DNA from: Paenibacillus physcomitrellae
GTDB taxonomy: Bacteria > Bacillota > Bacilli > Paenibacillales > Paenibacillaceae
Assembly: GCF_002240225.1 (NCBI RefSeq)
Contig: NZ_CP022584.1
Location: 868,001-932,000, forward strand
Length of the DNA stretch: 64,000 bases
Direction: 5' to 3'
The position numbers and the translations under genes were made by a program. The notes beneath the pieces are model-generated. The model was not told the DNA's origin. It saw only the letters and a list, made by a program, of their open reading frames with translations, and ran no database searches. Each line of letters starts with the position of its first letter. Positions within the stretch are counted from its first letter, which is position 1. Positions 41,895 through 50,041 of this stretch are shown here, piece after piece.

Positions 41895-41922
41895 ATTATA
41901 CATCAAGTGATAATAATTATCA
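41895..41922 (-). promoter_or_regulatory. Fur box and -10 element of the reductase gene
   Basis: TGATAATAATTATCA (41908-41922) is a perfect 7-1-7 Fur palindrome. A TATAAT -10 on the minus strand lies at 41895-41900, so the box covers the spacer and -35 region. Iron-loaded Fur should repress the gene. Confidence 0.88.
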
Positions 41923-41990
41923 TTATCATATTTATTTTAAAATAGAATTACAGCTAATAAAAAATAAGACCGAAATAATGGAGTCTCTAC

Positions 41991-42179
41991 TTAAGCCGAT
42001 TTTGGCTGTACCGCCAGGATATTCTCCACTTTAAAAGAACGGATCTGCCCGGTCTTCAAGCATTTGGCTGTAACCAGCCCCTGCTTAATCCCGCACACCT
42101 CGATGCTGCGTTTCGTTATTTGCCCTTTCCGATCCATATAAATGATTTGCACGATGGTTCCTTTATATTTCTCCGGCAT
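41991..42179 (-). CDS. SOS-controlled WYL-like small protein, 62 aa
   Basis: The start MPEKYKGTIVQIIYMDRKG has GGAGGG 7 bases upstream; earlier ATGs lie on or before that site. The protein is a single small beta-rich unit. IIYMDRKGQITKRSIEVCGIKQGLVTAKCLKTG followed by QIRSFKVENILAVQ follows the WYL-domain pattern (I-x-Y-x(3)-G...R...R-x-F-x(3)-I), here without an attached helix-turn-helix. WYL domains bind ligands or single-stranded DNA in regulators such as PafBC. The promoter carries two LexA-type boxes, so expression during DNA damage is likely. What it binds is unknown, and the WYL call is by eye only. Confidence 0.75.
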   Translation of the reverse strand: MPEKYKGTIVQIIYMDRKGQITKRSIEVCGIKQGLVTAKCLKTGQIRSFKVENILAVQPKSA

Positions 42180-42200
42180 CTTAAAACCCTCCATATAAAT

Positions 42201-42245
42201 CGAACGTTTGTTTGTATTATACGCGAATATTTGTTCGGTATTCAA
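42201..42245 (-). promoter_or_regulatory. LexA-boxed promoter of the WYL-like gene
   Basis: On the minus strand TTGAAT (42240-42245) and TATAAT (42216-42221) are 18 bases apart. The spacer contains CGAACAAATATTCG (42224-42237). A second box, CGAACGTTTGTTTG on the plus strand (42201-42214), covers the start point. Each differs at one or two positions from CGAACRNRYGTTYG. The layout matches the lexA and yneA promoters. Confidence 0.75.
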
Positions 42246-42376
42246 TGTAAAATAATGTTATATCCCGTCCGCTCTTGTTGGTTGTTTAACAATTACGTTA
42301 TTTTCTTCTCAGGATTCAGATGGATGAAATATAATGGAAGATATGAAGGTTACAGAAAGGCGAGGAGGTTAGAACT

Positions 42377-42853
42377 TTGAAATTATTTATTGCCATGAAA
42401 CAAGATAAAATCTTCTACTCCATTTTCTCTGTCATCTACACGCTTGTTATGCTTATCACCTACGGCCGATATGTATGGACAGATCATCATCGTATGGAAA
42501 TGTCTACGTATTGGCTGCAGAAATCCTCGCTTGCCCCGGCTGATTTGAACATCATAAAACATTATGGAAAGCTGTCCACCAACCTGGAGAAACTATTCCT
42601 AGTTGCCTTATTAACCGCCTTGTTGATCCTTCTGATTCGTTACCGCCAAAATAAAGCCGCCGGATTATGGCTGTTCAGTCTTGCCAATCTCCCTTTTTAT
42701 TTTGCGGTTATAACCACAAGTCTGATCCTTTCCCATACTACCCGTTTAGCCCCAGGCAATCTCCTGCAGCCACTACTTCTTACCATCCCGTACATCAGTC
42801 TAGCTTTGGTTTGGAGCGGGTGGCTTCAGTTGAGAAGGAGAAATGTGGGTTAA
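42377..42853 (+). CDS. Four-helix membrane protein, 158 aa, unknown
   Basis: The start TTG at 42377 has GAGGAGG 9 bases upstream. I do not recognise a family. Predicted helices are FYSIFSVIYTLVMLITYG (about 12-29), LEKLFLVALLTALLILLIRY (about 70-89), AGLWLFSLANLPFYFAVITTSLIL (about 94-117) and LLLTIPYISLALVWSGWL (about 133-150). The loop between helices 1 and 2 is His/Met/Ser-rich (VWTDHHRMEMSTYWLQKSS). The C-terminus is basic, so it is probably inside. It stands alone on the plus strand among minus-strand genes. Confidence 0.7.
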   Translation: MKLFIAMKQDKIFYSIFSVIYTLVMLITYGRYVWTDHHRMEMSTYWLQKSSLAPADLNIIKHYGKLSTNLEKLFLVALLTALLILLIRYRQNKAAGLWLFSLANLPFYFAVITTSLILSHTTRLAPGNLLQPLLLTIPYISLALVWSGWLQLRRRNVG

Positions 42854-42866
42854 CTTCTCCCTCTTC

Positions 42867-42930
42867 TAATAAAAAAACCGCTCCCCAATAATTGAACGGA
42901 ATACCGTTTAATTTATTTAGGTGCGGTTCA
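42867..42930 (-). terminator. Possible terminator of the secreted-protein gene
   Basis: AAAAAAACCGC...GCGGTT outer arms enclose TTGAACGG/CCGTTTAA inner arms. Leftward reading ends in a long T-run. Pairing between inner and outer stems is imperfect. Confidence 0.5.
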
Positions 42931-42961
42931 TTTTCATTTTTATTTAGAGATTCAGGTCAAA

Positions 42962-43459
42962 TTATTTGTTCTGCGGTAAGTCAGAAGCCATTCCTGAATA
43001 ATCAACATCTACAAAAGAAGAGGAAGATCGAAAACTTAGAATGTAATATCCTGATCTCATCCCTTGTGGGTAGTCTAAAGCACTTGTCCATATAAGAGAC
43101 TCACCTACAGCTACAGTCTTCGTAAAATATTTTTTGCCAGAACCCTCATGAGCCACAGAAATGACTGCTTCGCTGGTTCCCTGATTTTGAAATCGAAGCT
43201 GAACATGCCCATATCCCTTCGATACATCAAATGATGAGGAAGTTTGTTTAGATCCCGATAAATGACCCGACCATTTATTCCCTATCCTTGAAGAGCTAAC
43301 GTTATCCTGTATATTTTTATCCTGCAGATTGTCGTTTTGGGATATGTTATCTATGGAAGCCGAGCTTGTAACGTTCTCTTTTTGTGTAGATACAGCAAGC
43401 AGGATAATCATTGTTACTGCGACAACTGATAAAATCGTTAAAAAACTTTTATTCTTCAA
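42962..43459 (-). CDS. Predicted secreted or membrane-anchored protein, 165 aa
   Basis: Unknown family. The N-terminus is a signal sequence or anchor (KNKSFLTILSVVAVTMIILLAVS). A Ser/Asn/Gln/Asp-rich linker follows (residues about 30-57). A beta-rich domain begins near IGNKWSGHLSGSKQTSSSFDVSKGYGHVQLRFQNQG, with later strands EAVISVAHEG, VAVGESLIWTSALDY and GYYILSFRSSSSFVDVDYSG. This looks like a small jelly-roll or immunoglobulin-like secreted domain. The gene is A/T-richer than its neighbours, which may point to acquisition or relaxed codon use. It is convergent with a membrane-protein gene and downstream of the glnA terminator. Confidence 0.7.
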   Translation of the reverse strand: MKNKSFLTILSVVAVTMIILLAVSTQKENVTSSASIDNISQNDNLQDKNIQDNVSSSRIGNKWSGHLSGSKQTSSSFDVSKGYGHVQLRFQNQGTSEAVISVAHEGSGKKYFTKTVAVGESLIWTSALDYPQGMRSGYYILSFRSSSSFVDVDYSGMASDLPQNK

Positions 43460-43528
43460 ACCTGTTCCTCCTAATACGACCTTTCTTTACATTTGAATAC
43501 TTTACAGTATGTACCTGCTTGTATCAAA

Positions 43529-43580
43529 CAAAAAAGAAGTGACCCACTCATTTGGTTGGCACCAGCGAGGGTCACTTCTT
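43529..43580 (-). terminator. Terminator of the glnRA operon
   Basis: GAAGTGACCC pairs with GGGTCACTTC around a long loop. TTTTTTGTTTG follows when read leftward. It lies 34 bases beyond the glnA stop. Confidence 0.88.
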
Positions 43581-43613
43581 CCGTAAAATAACTATCTACG
43601 AGGGTTTGTCCAA

Positions 43614-44942
43614 TTAATACAAAGTCAGATATTGATCGCGTTCCCAGTTGTGAACTTGCGTGCGGAACATATCCCATTCGATTTCTTTCAACTCGTAAAA
43701 ATGGGTCACCGCATGCTCGCCAAGCGCGCTTACGATCACTTCGCTGCGAATGAGTTCGCTAAGCGCTTCTTTCAGGTCGGAAGGCAGGCTTGGAATGCCC
43801 TCTTCCAAACGTTCTTCTTCCGACATCACATAGATGTTGCGGTCGATTGGAGCCGGGAGCGGAAGTTCGTTTTTGATGCCGTCAAGACCGGCTTTCAGCA
43901 TAGCAGCAAGCGCCAGATAAGGGTTCGCAGCCGGATCCGGGTTGCGGACCTCGATGCGAGTACTCAAACCGCGGGATGCCGGAATACGGATCATCGGACT
44001 GCGGTTGCTGGCGGACCAAGCTACATAACAAGGCGCTTCATAGCCAGGTACCAAACGTTTATAAGAGTTAACAGTAGGATTCGTAATAGCTGCAAACGCA
44101 CGGGCATGCTTCAGAATACCAGCCATATAATAACGTGCTTCTTCACTCAAGCCCAGCTCGTCGTTTTCGTTGTAGAAGGCATTTACATCGCCGCGGAACA
44201 AGGACTGGTGACAGTGCATACCGGAACCATTTACACCAAACAATGGTTTTGGCATAAACGTTGCATGCAGGCCGTGCTGGCGGGCAATCGTCTTCACAAC
44301 CAATTTAAAGGTTTGAATTTGGTCTGCCGCATGAATAGCGTTGGCATATTTAAAGTCGATCTCATGCTGGCCAGGCGCTACTTCATGGTGGGAAGCTTCG
44401 ATTTCAAAACCCATTTCTTCCAGGCAAATAACGATTTCCCTTCGGCAGTTCTCGCCAAGATCCGTAGGAGCCAAATCAAAGTAACCGCCCTGGTCGTTCA
44501 GTTCAAGGGTAGGATTGCCTTTCTCATCCGTTTTGAACAGGAAAAACTCCGGTTCAGGACCTACATTCATAGAAGTGTAGCCCATTTCTTCCGCTTCCTT
44601 CAGGGCACGTTTCAGAATACCGCGCGGGTCTCCGGCAAACGGCGTACCGTCAGGCATGTACACGTCACAAATCAGACGGGCTACACGGTCTGTAGTCACC
44701 CAAGGGAAAATCACCCAGGTGTTCAGATCCGGATAGAGATACATATCCGATTCTTCAATGCGGACGTATCCCTCGATCGAGGAACCATCAAACATCATTT
44801 TATTGTCCAGAGCTTTCTCGAGCTGGCTTACGGGAATCTCCACGTTCTTGATCGTACCGAGCAGGTCGGTAAATTGGAGACGAATGAAGCGAACATTCTC
44901 TTCTTTGGCAATGCGCAAAATATCCTCTTTACTGTAACTCAC
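43614..44942 (-). CDS. glnA: Glutamine synthetase type I (GSI-alpha)
   Basis: Makes glutamine from glutamate, ammonia and ATP. In Bacillales the feedback-inhibited enzyme also controls GlnR and TnrA. The start is GTG ([16 protein letters not shown]) with GGGAGAGGG four bases upstream. The 442-residue length and lack of the adenylylation-loop insert fit the alpha subtype. Signatures are [20 protein letters not shown] (metal and substrate loop), [51 protein letters not shown] and [21 protein letters not shown]. The C-terminal segment [21 protein letters not shown] is the part that contacts GlnR/TnrA in relatives. It is downstream of glnR in the same operon. Confidence 0.98.
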   Translation of the reverse strand: MSYSKEDILRIAKEENVRFIRLQFTDLLGTIKNVEIPVSQLEKALDNKMMFDGSSIEGYVRIEESDMYLYPDLNTWVIFPWVTTDRVARLICDVYMPDGTPFAGDPRGILKRALKEAEEMGYTSMNVGPEPEFFLFKTDEKGNPTLELNDQGGYFDLAPTDLGENCRREIVICLEEMGFEIEASHHEVAPGQHEIDFKYANAIHAADQIQTFKLVVKTIARQHGLHATFMPKPLFGVNGSGMHCHQSLFRGDVNAFYNENDELGLSEEARYYMAGILKHARAFAAITNPTVNSYKRLVPGYEAPCYVAWSASNRSPMIRIPASRGLSTRIEVRNPDPAANPYLALAAMLKAGLDGIKNELPLPAPIDRNIYVMSEEERLEEGIPSLPSDLKEALSELIRSEVIVSALGEHAVTHFYELKEIEWDMFRTQVHNWERDQYLTLY

Positions 44943-45041
44943 AAAACCCTCTCCCTTTCTGGCTATAGTGATTGGCGGCAACCACGATGTATGTACGAAT
45001 AATCCGTAGCACATAAAATGACATCAGGCTGCCCCCGGGTC

Positions 45042-45073
45042 GTCATAAGCGGGAGCAGGAACCCGGTTATGAC
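45042..45073 (-). other. Hairpin between glnR and glnA
   Basis: GTCATAA...TTATGAC arms with inner GGG/CCC pairing enclose the glnR stop region. No T-run follows, so it is more likely an RNA stability or processing element, or chance, than a terminator. Confidence 0.4.
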
Positions 45074-45477
45074 TTAAAGAAACGGGATAATTCCCCTTGG
45101 ATCAGAGAAACCTGACCAGGTCTTCTCCCGGTTACCAACTGCTGCTTCAACATTCTGTATAATTGCGAATCCGTTAATTCTTTACGTTTCTCTTCGGTAT
45201 CATCGGTAAGCACGGTTGCATCCTGCGATTCTTTAGCAACAGGATTCATAACCTGTTTAATACCTGCGATATTAACGCCCTTATCGATCAGCGCTTTGAT
45301 TTCGAGCAAACGTTCAACATCATTAAATGAAAATAACCGCTGATTCCCGGAGGTCCGGGCAGGTACGATCAATTGATGCTGTTCATAATATCGAATTTGG
45401 CGAGCCGACAAGTCAGTAAGTTTCATTACAATACCGATTGGGAATAAGGCCATGTTTCTCCGTATTTCGTCACCCAT
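45067..45477 (-). CDS. glnR: GlnR nitrogen repressor (MerR family)
   Basis: Represses glnRA and other nitrogen genes when glutamine is abundant. The 136-residue protein has a MerR-type winged helix (FPIGIVMKLTDLSARQIRYYEQHQLIVPARTSGNQRLFSFNDVERLLEIKALID), then a short linker, and no long coiled coil. The C-terminal tail MLKQQLVTGRRPGQVSLIQGELSRFFKS is the regulatory tail that in B. subtilis blocks dimerisation until feedback-inhibited glutamine synthetase binds it. TGAGGAG precedes the ATG. Its own promoter has a GlnR box exactly in the spacer. Confidence 0.96.
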   Translation of the reverse strand: MGDEIRRNMALFPIGIVMKLTDLSARQIRYYEQHQLIVPARTSGNQRLFSFNDVERLLEIKALIDKGVNIAGIKQVMNPVAKESQDATVLTDDTEEKRKELTDSQLYRMLKQQLVTGRRPGQVSLIQGELSRFFKS

Positions 45478-45514
45478 CGCTCCTCAACCTTCCAATAATG
45501 TTTTTTCTGATTTC

Positions 45515-45543
45515 ATTTTATGTTACGTTGTCTAACATGTCAA
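45515..45543 (-). promoter_or_regulatory. glnRA promoter with GlnR/TnrA box filling the spacer
   Basis: On the minus strand TTGACA (45538-45543) and TAAAAT (45515-45520) are 17 bases apart, and the spacer is TGTTAGACAACGTAACA. This is a perfect TGTNA-N7-TNACA operator (45521-45537). Autorepression by GlnR is expected. Confidence 0.92.
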
Positions 45544-45561
45544 GCGAGAATCAGGTGAACA

Positions 45562-46815
45562 TTAGAGGAGATTGGTGTTCTTCATCTTTTCAAGCGAGGA
45601 CAATATAGCATATTTGACATGGGAGTAGGTTAATCCTCCCTGCATATAGGCAATATAGGGCTCACGAATCGGCGCATCGGCGCTCAGTTCAAGGCTTCCC
45701 CCTTGAATAAATGTACCTGCAGCCATGATCACCGGGTTCTCATAACCCGGCATATCCCAAGGCTCCGGAACAACGTGGCCGTCTACGGCCGATGCCTGCT
45801 GAACCCCCTGAACGAAGGAAATCAGCTGCTCTGCGGAAGCAAACGAAATCGCCTGGATCAGATCCGTACGCGGCTCATTCCAGCGAGGTTTGGTGACGAA
45901 CCCGGCCTGCTCATAAACAGCCGCTGCCAGAATACTTCCTTTAACAGCTTGGCCCACAATCGTAGGCGCCATAAACAAACCTTGATAGATTCCGCGGGTC
46001 GTACCCAGCATCGCTCCAACCTCTCCGCCGATGCCTGGAGCAGTTAAACGATAGGCCGCCAGTTCTACATATTCGCTTTTCCCGCAAATATATCCTCCTG
46101 TTTCGGCCAAACCTCCGCCCGGATTTTTAATCAGCGAGCCGGCCATCAGATCCACGCCGACTTGGGTAGGTTCGATCTCTTCGGTAAACTCGCCGTAACA
46201 GTTGTCCACAAACACGATCAGATCTTGTTTGATGGAGCGCAGCCGGGCTACCATGTCTCCGATTTCTTGTACGGTAAATGAACTTCTCCAGTCGTACCCT
46301 CTGGAACGCTGAATGCCGATGACTTTGGTGCTTTCGGTAATCCCTGAGGTCACCGCATCCCAGTCGACCTTGCCATCCTCTTTCAGCGCCGCTTCCTTAT
46401 ACCCGATCCCGAAATCAGCGAGCGAACCGGTTCCATCACCGGCTTTGCCGATCACTTTGTGCAGTGTGTCGTAAGGTCTGCCTGTAATGTAGAAAAGCTC
46501 GTCCCCCGGGCGTAATACACCGAACAAAGCGGTCGAAATCGTATGTGTGCCTGACGCAAAATGGGGCCGTACCAATGCAGATTCGGCGCCGAACACCTCG
46601 GCGTACACCAGATCCAGCACTTCGCGTCCCCTGTCGTTATAAGCATATCCGGTTGAATTTGAGAAATGATAATCGCTTACCTTGTGTTTCTGAAACGCTT
46701 CAATCACTTTCCACTGGTTACGGTCGACAATCCGGTCGATTTCCGCCATAGCGGGGGCAGCTAACATCTCAGCTTCCTTTAACTTGTTTAGGGTTTCTTC
46801 TGAAAAAACGGCCAT
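45562..46815 (-). CDS. ynbB: PLP-dependent YnbB-like protein (aluminium-resistance / methionine gamma-lyase-like family)
   Basis: 417-residue member of the PF06838-type group related to cystathionine and methionine gamma-lyases; true activity is unproven. Visible features are ALVRPHFASGTHTISTALFGVLRPGDELFYITGRPYDTLH (cofactor and substrate region), DLIVFVDNCYGEF (Asp for the pyridine nitrogen) and AGSLIKNPGGGLAETGGYICG (Schiff-base lysine in SLIKNPGG). In B. subtilis the order spoVK-ynbA(hflX)-ynbB-glnR-glnA is the same, so this is inherited synteny. It lies 105 bp downstream of hflX, and its stop at 45562 lies just before the glnR promoter. Confidence 0.9.
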   Translation of the reverse strand: MAVFSEETLNKLKEAEMLAAPAMAEIDRIVDRNQWKVIEAFQKHKVSDYHFSNSTGYAYNDRGREVLDLVYAEVFGAESALVRPHFASGTHTISTALFGVLRPGDELFYITGRPYDTLHKVIGKAGDGTGSLADFGIGYKEAALKEDGKVDWDAVTSGITESTKVIGIQRSRGYDWRSSFTVQEIGDMVARLRSIKQDLIVFVDNCYGEFTEEIEPTQVGVDLMAGSLIKNPGGGLAETGGYICGKSEYVELAAYRLTAPGIGGEVGAMLGTTRGIYQGLFMAPTIVGQAVKGSILAAAVYEQAGFVTKPRWNEPRTDLIQAISFASAEQLISFVQGVQQASAVDGHVVPEPWDMPGYENPVIMAAGTFIQGGSLELSADAPIREPYIAYMQGGLTYSHVKYAILSSLEKMKNTNLL

Positions 46816-46919
46816 GCTGCTTTCTTCTCTCCTCTTAAATAACGGCCCATTCCGCCATATACTTGGCGATGATGGACCGCTAATGTCACTTGAATGTCAT
46901 GTATACGTAACTTAACTTA

Positions 46920-48206
46920 TCATTTTACTCTGAAAGGTTCAAGCTTATGTTTCTGTTTCTGGTAGTCCCCTTGATTAAGCAGCACGCGGTAGATCACATA
47001 ATCCTCGTCCGTTTCCTGCGTTTCGACTTTGCCGACTCTATGAATCAAGGCCCCAAGCTCTCCTTGGCCGGCAGGCAGTTTAAACGTTAAAGTTTCGCCG
47101 GTTAAATGCTCCTGAATCGCAGCCACTACTTTCTTCAAATCCTCTTCATCATAAGCGCTGATCTTAAGCGAAGATCCGGTCACTGGCAGCATTTCCAGCT
47201 GCTCGGGTCTGCACAGATCTTTTTTGTTATAAAGAATAATTTGCGGTTTGTCCCCGGCTCCCAATTCATTCAAAATATCTCCGACCACACGCATCTGTTC
47301 TTCCCGGTTCTCCGCCGAGGCATCCACCACGTGCAGGATCAGATCCGCTTCGTTTGCTTCTTCCAGAGTAGCTCGGAACGAGGCAACCAGATCATGCGGC
47401 AGATTCTGAATAAAGCCGACCGTGTCCGTCAAAACAATTTCTGTCCCGCTTGGCAGCACCAAATTCCGGGTAGTCGGATCAAGCGTGGCGAACAGCTGGT
47501 TCTCTACGTAAACGTCTGCCGCTGTCAGCTGCTTGAGCAATGTCGACTTGCCCGCATTCGTATAACCGACCAGCGCCACTTGTACGATGCCCGTTTCCTT
47601 GCGCCGCATCCGGTGCAGCTTGCGATGACGGGTCACCTCTTCGAGCTGATGCTTCAGATCGCTGATCCGTCCGCGAATATGCCGGCGGTCCGTTTCGAGT
47701 TTGCTTTCACCCGGACCTCTTGTCCCGATCCCGCCGCCAAGCCGGGAAAGATTCTTCCCGTGCCCGGATAAACGGGGCAGAAGATAGGACAGCTGCGCCA
47801 GCTCAACCTGGATAATCCCTTCACGGGTTTTGGCCCGCTGGGCAAAGATATCGAGAATCAGCTGGGTCCGGTCAATCATTTTGACGTCCAGTTTCTCTTC
47901 CAGATTGCGCACCTGGGCACCGGAAAGCTCCTGATCGAAGATAGCCGTATTGGCATCATGCTCACGAATCAGCTCTGCAAGCTCCTCGACCTTGCCTTTG
48001 CCGAGGAAAAAGCGGGAATCCGGCGTCTCTTTATTCTGAACCAATTGGCCCATCACTTCAACGCCGGCCGTTTCGGCCAGGTTCTTCAGCTCCTCTAGCG
48101 AATAATCGGAGTTCAGGCCGCTTCTCTTCACTTCATCCGTAATTAGACTAACAAGGATGGCTTTATCCCGAATCAGTTGGTTCGTATCGTAGGTCGTCTG
48201 TTTCAT
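46920..48206 (-). CDS. hflX: GTPase HflX
   Basis: Ribosome-associated GTPase that splits or rescues stalled 70S ribosomes under stress. The 428 residues have an N-terminal HflX domain (about 25-190; the conserved [31 protein letters not shown] and [23 protein letters not shown]). The GTPase domain follows with G1 [10 protein letters not shown]2 TLDPTTRN, G3 [11 protein letters not shown]4 YNKKD and G5-like SAY. A C-terminal domain starts near [22 protein letters not shown]. It sits between spoVK and ynbB, 43 bp after spoVK, all in one direction. Confidence 0.96.
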   Translation of the reverse strand: MKQTTYDTNQLIRDKAILVSLITDEVKRSGLNSDYSLEELKNLAETAGVEVMGQLVQNKETPDSRFFLGKGKVEELAELIREHDANTAIFDQELSGAQVRNLEEKLDVKMIDRTQLILDIFAQRAKTREGIIQVELAQLSYLLPRLSGHGKNLSRLGGGIGTRGPGESKLETDRRHIRGRISDLKHQLEEVTRHRKLHRMRRKETGIVQVALVGYTNAGKSTLLKQLTAADVYVENQLFATLDPTTRNLVLPSGTEIVLTDTVGFIQNLPHDLVASFRATLEEANEADLILHVVDASAENREEQMRVVGDILNELGAGDKPQIILYNKKDLCRPEQLEMLPVTGSSLKISAYDEEDLKKVVAAIQEHLTGETLTFKLPAGQGELGALIHRVGKVETQETDEDYVIYRVLLNQGDYQKQKHKLEPFRVK

Positions 48207-48249
48207 GATTCATATAACTCCTTTGGATCTCGCCGCGGGTCAGACAGAA

Positions 48250-49251
48250 TCAGGGCATGCCCGGCTTCTTCTCCGCTTTCACTTCAACCTTCAAATCCTC
48301 CGTTCGGATGGTCATCAGCTCCAGCTTGCCCGGTGAAGATCCTCCATATTGATTAAGCAGCCGTACAGCCTGCTGCCGGATGGAACGTTCTATCACATTG
48401 CGAACATACCTTGCATTGCTGAACGCATGCGGGCTTTCCATCTTCTCCGCCAGCAAATGCTGCTTCAGTTTGAGTATCGCCTGAGGCATCAAAATATAAT
48501 CGCGTTCCTTCGCCATCATTTCGGAAATCTGGATCAGCTGGTCGATCGAATAATCCGGAAAATCAATCTGGATCGGAAAACGCGACGGAAGCCCCGGATT
48601 CGTATCGAGGAAAAATTCCATTTCGTCCGAATACCCGGCCAGAATCAGAACGAACTGATTTTTATGATCCTCCATCGCCTTCACCAGCGTATCTATCGCT
48701 TCCTTGCCAAAGTCCTTTTCCCCGCCCCGGGCCAGGCTGTACGCTTCATCAATAAACAAAATGCCGCCCATTGCTTTCTTCACCAGGTCACGGGTTTTCT
48801 GCGCCGTATGCCCGATATATTCGCCGACCAGATCGGCTCGTTCCGCTTCTATGAGATGCCCCTTGGAGAGCACACCCATTTTCTGAAAAAGCTTCGCTAT
48901 AATACGGGCGACGGTAGTCTTGCCCGTTCCCGGATTGCCGCGGAACACCATGTGGAACACCTGGGCTTCCGACAGCAGACCTACATCTGTACGGAGCCGG
49001 GCAACCTGCAGCAGAGCGAAAATTTCATAGACCAGCGTCTTGATGTTGTCTAGGCCGACAAGCTGTTCCAGCTCTTTACGGATCTCCGCAAAGGCGCCCT
49101 GCTGCTGTTTCTCAGCTGATACAGGAGCGGGTTCCGCATCCGGAACGGCTTGGGAAATGACAGGTGGTTCGGAGTTACGCAGAATTACATTGATTTGTCT
49201 GGACGGTCTTTCGTCAGAGCGTCCGCTGCCGGCCATGGCACGCCCTTGCAT
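48250..49251 (-). CDS. spoVK: Stage V sporulation protein K (AAA ATPase)
   Basis: CbbX-type AAA+ ATPase needed in late spore maturation in B. subtilis. The 333-residue protein has a disordered N-terminal part of about 55 residues (Pro/Glu/Ala-rich), then the ATPase core: LVGLDNIKTLVYEIFALLQVARLR, Walker A FRGNPGTGKTTVARII, the VGEYIGHTAQKTR pore-loop region, Walker B GGILFIDEAYSLARGGEKDFGKEA, and sensor 1 ILAGYSDEMEFFLDTNPGLPSRFP. The small domain has sensor 2 around FSNARYVRNVIERS. GAGGTGA precedes the ATG. I could not identify a convincing SigE or SigK promoter by eye. It marks the host as a spore former. Confidence 0.92.
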   Translation of the reverse strand: MQGRAMAGSGRSDERPSRQINVILRNSEPPVISQAVPDAEPAPVSAEKQQQGAFAEIRKELEQLVGLDNIKTLVYEIFALLQVARLRTDVGLLSEAQVFHMVFRGNPGTGKTTVARIIAKLFQKMGVLSKGHLIEAERADLVGEYIGHTAQKTRDLVKKAMGGILFIDEAYSLARGGEKDFGKEAIDTLVKAMEDHKNQFVLILAGYSDEMEFFLDTNPGLPSRFPIQIDFPDYSIDQLIQISEMMAKERDYILMPQAILKLKQHLLAEKMESPHAFSNARYVRNVIERSIRQQAVRLLNQYGGSSPGKLELMTIRTEDLKVEVKAEKKPGMP

Positions 49252-49352
49252 GAAGGCATCACCTCGTTTAAGAGTAAGGAGTTTGATAGCTACTTTTACA
49301 CTATATTCTAGCGACCCTTACCTTATTAGAAGTTTTGTCTTCGGCTGCTCAG

Positions 49353-49394
49353 GTGAGTTCGATCATGTGAGTTCGATCATGTGAGTTCGATCAA
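49353..49394. repeat. Three tandem 14-bp repeats
   Basis: GTGAGTTCGATCAT occurs at 49353-49366 and 49367-49380, with GTGAGTTCGATCAA at 49381-49394. On the minus strand the repeat begins at the stop codon of the DUF218 gene. There is no spacer diversity, so it is not a CRISPR. Confidence 0.95.
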
Positions 49395-50041
49395 GTAAGT
49401 ACCATCGCAATCTGCTGCAGCTTCCATTTGGTGTAGGCAAGTACTTCCCTGGTTTTGTTATACCCTTCGTTCAATACCTTGGAATGCACCAGCGAGAGCT
49501 GCGGCCATTTGTAATTCAGCGATCTGGCAATTTCTAAAGAACGGCGCCCGTGAAAGTCATGAGTAATAATAATGGCGGTCTTCATATCCCGTTCCTTCAT
49601 TATGCGCTGACTGTACAGCAGATTCTCATAAGTGCTTGTGGCCTTGTTCTCCAGTAAAATATGGTCGTCCGGAACGCCATGCCTTTCCAAATACAGCGCC
49701 ATTCCCTCAGCTTCCGTCCGGTTCGCCTTGGAGCTGTCCAAACCGCCGGTAACGATGAACATCGGAAATTTACCATCCCGGTAATCCTGAACCGCCCGGT
49801 CCAGCCGTTCTGCCAGGCCGGGGCTCGGATAATCGTCCCATAAGGAGGCTCCAAGCACAATCCCAACATCGGCACGTTCCACCGGTTCCTTGCTGCGTTC
49901 GCTTTCCACCTGCAAAGCCGCATAAGCCAGCCATACAGCTAGCAGCAGCAGGAGGAGTCCTCCGCCTTTGGCCAGCGAGCGGTATAACATTTTTTTACTA
50001 TCTGCCCCTAAAGGGTTTAGCGAACTGCTTCGCCTGCTCAT
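49391..50041 (-). CDS. YdcF/SanA-like DUF218 membrane protein
   Basis: 216 residues with one membrane helix (GGGLLLLLLAVWLAYAALQV, about 26-45) and an extracytoplasmic DUF218 domain. The family motifs are ADVGIVLGASLWDDYPSPGLAERLDRAVQDYRDGKFPMFIVTGG, then NRTEAEGMALYLERHGVPDDHILLENKATSTYENLLYS and TAIIITHDFHGRRSLEIARSL. Relatives such as SanA and ElyC act in envelope integrity; the molecular activity is not settled. The start shares ATGA with the upstream NtdP-type gene, so the two are coupled. The stop codon abuts the 14-bp tandem repeat. Confidence 0.87.
   Translation of the reverse strand: MSRRSSSLNPLGADSKKMLYRSLAKGGGLLLLLLAVWLAYAALQVESERSKEPVERADVGIVLGASLWDDYPSPGLAERLDRAVQDYRDGKFPMFIVTGGLDSSKANRTEAEGMALYLERHGVPDDHILLENKATSTYENLLYSQRIMKERDMKTAIIITHDFHGRRSLEIARSLNYKWPQLSLVHSKVLNEGYNKTREVLAYTKWKLQQIAMVLT

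Noticed and set aside
43471..43677. Minus-strand frame of 68 codons over the end of glnA
   Set aside because: Runs through the glnA terminator and overlaps glnA; no start signal.
43632..45002. Long plus-strand open frame (456 codons) opposite glnA
   Set aside because: Antisense shadow of the highly biased glnA gene; the translation resembles no protein family.
49353..49394. Possible CRISPR seed (three identical repeats)
   Set aside because: Units are directly tandem with no spacers and no cas genes nearby.
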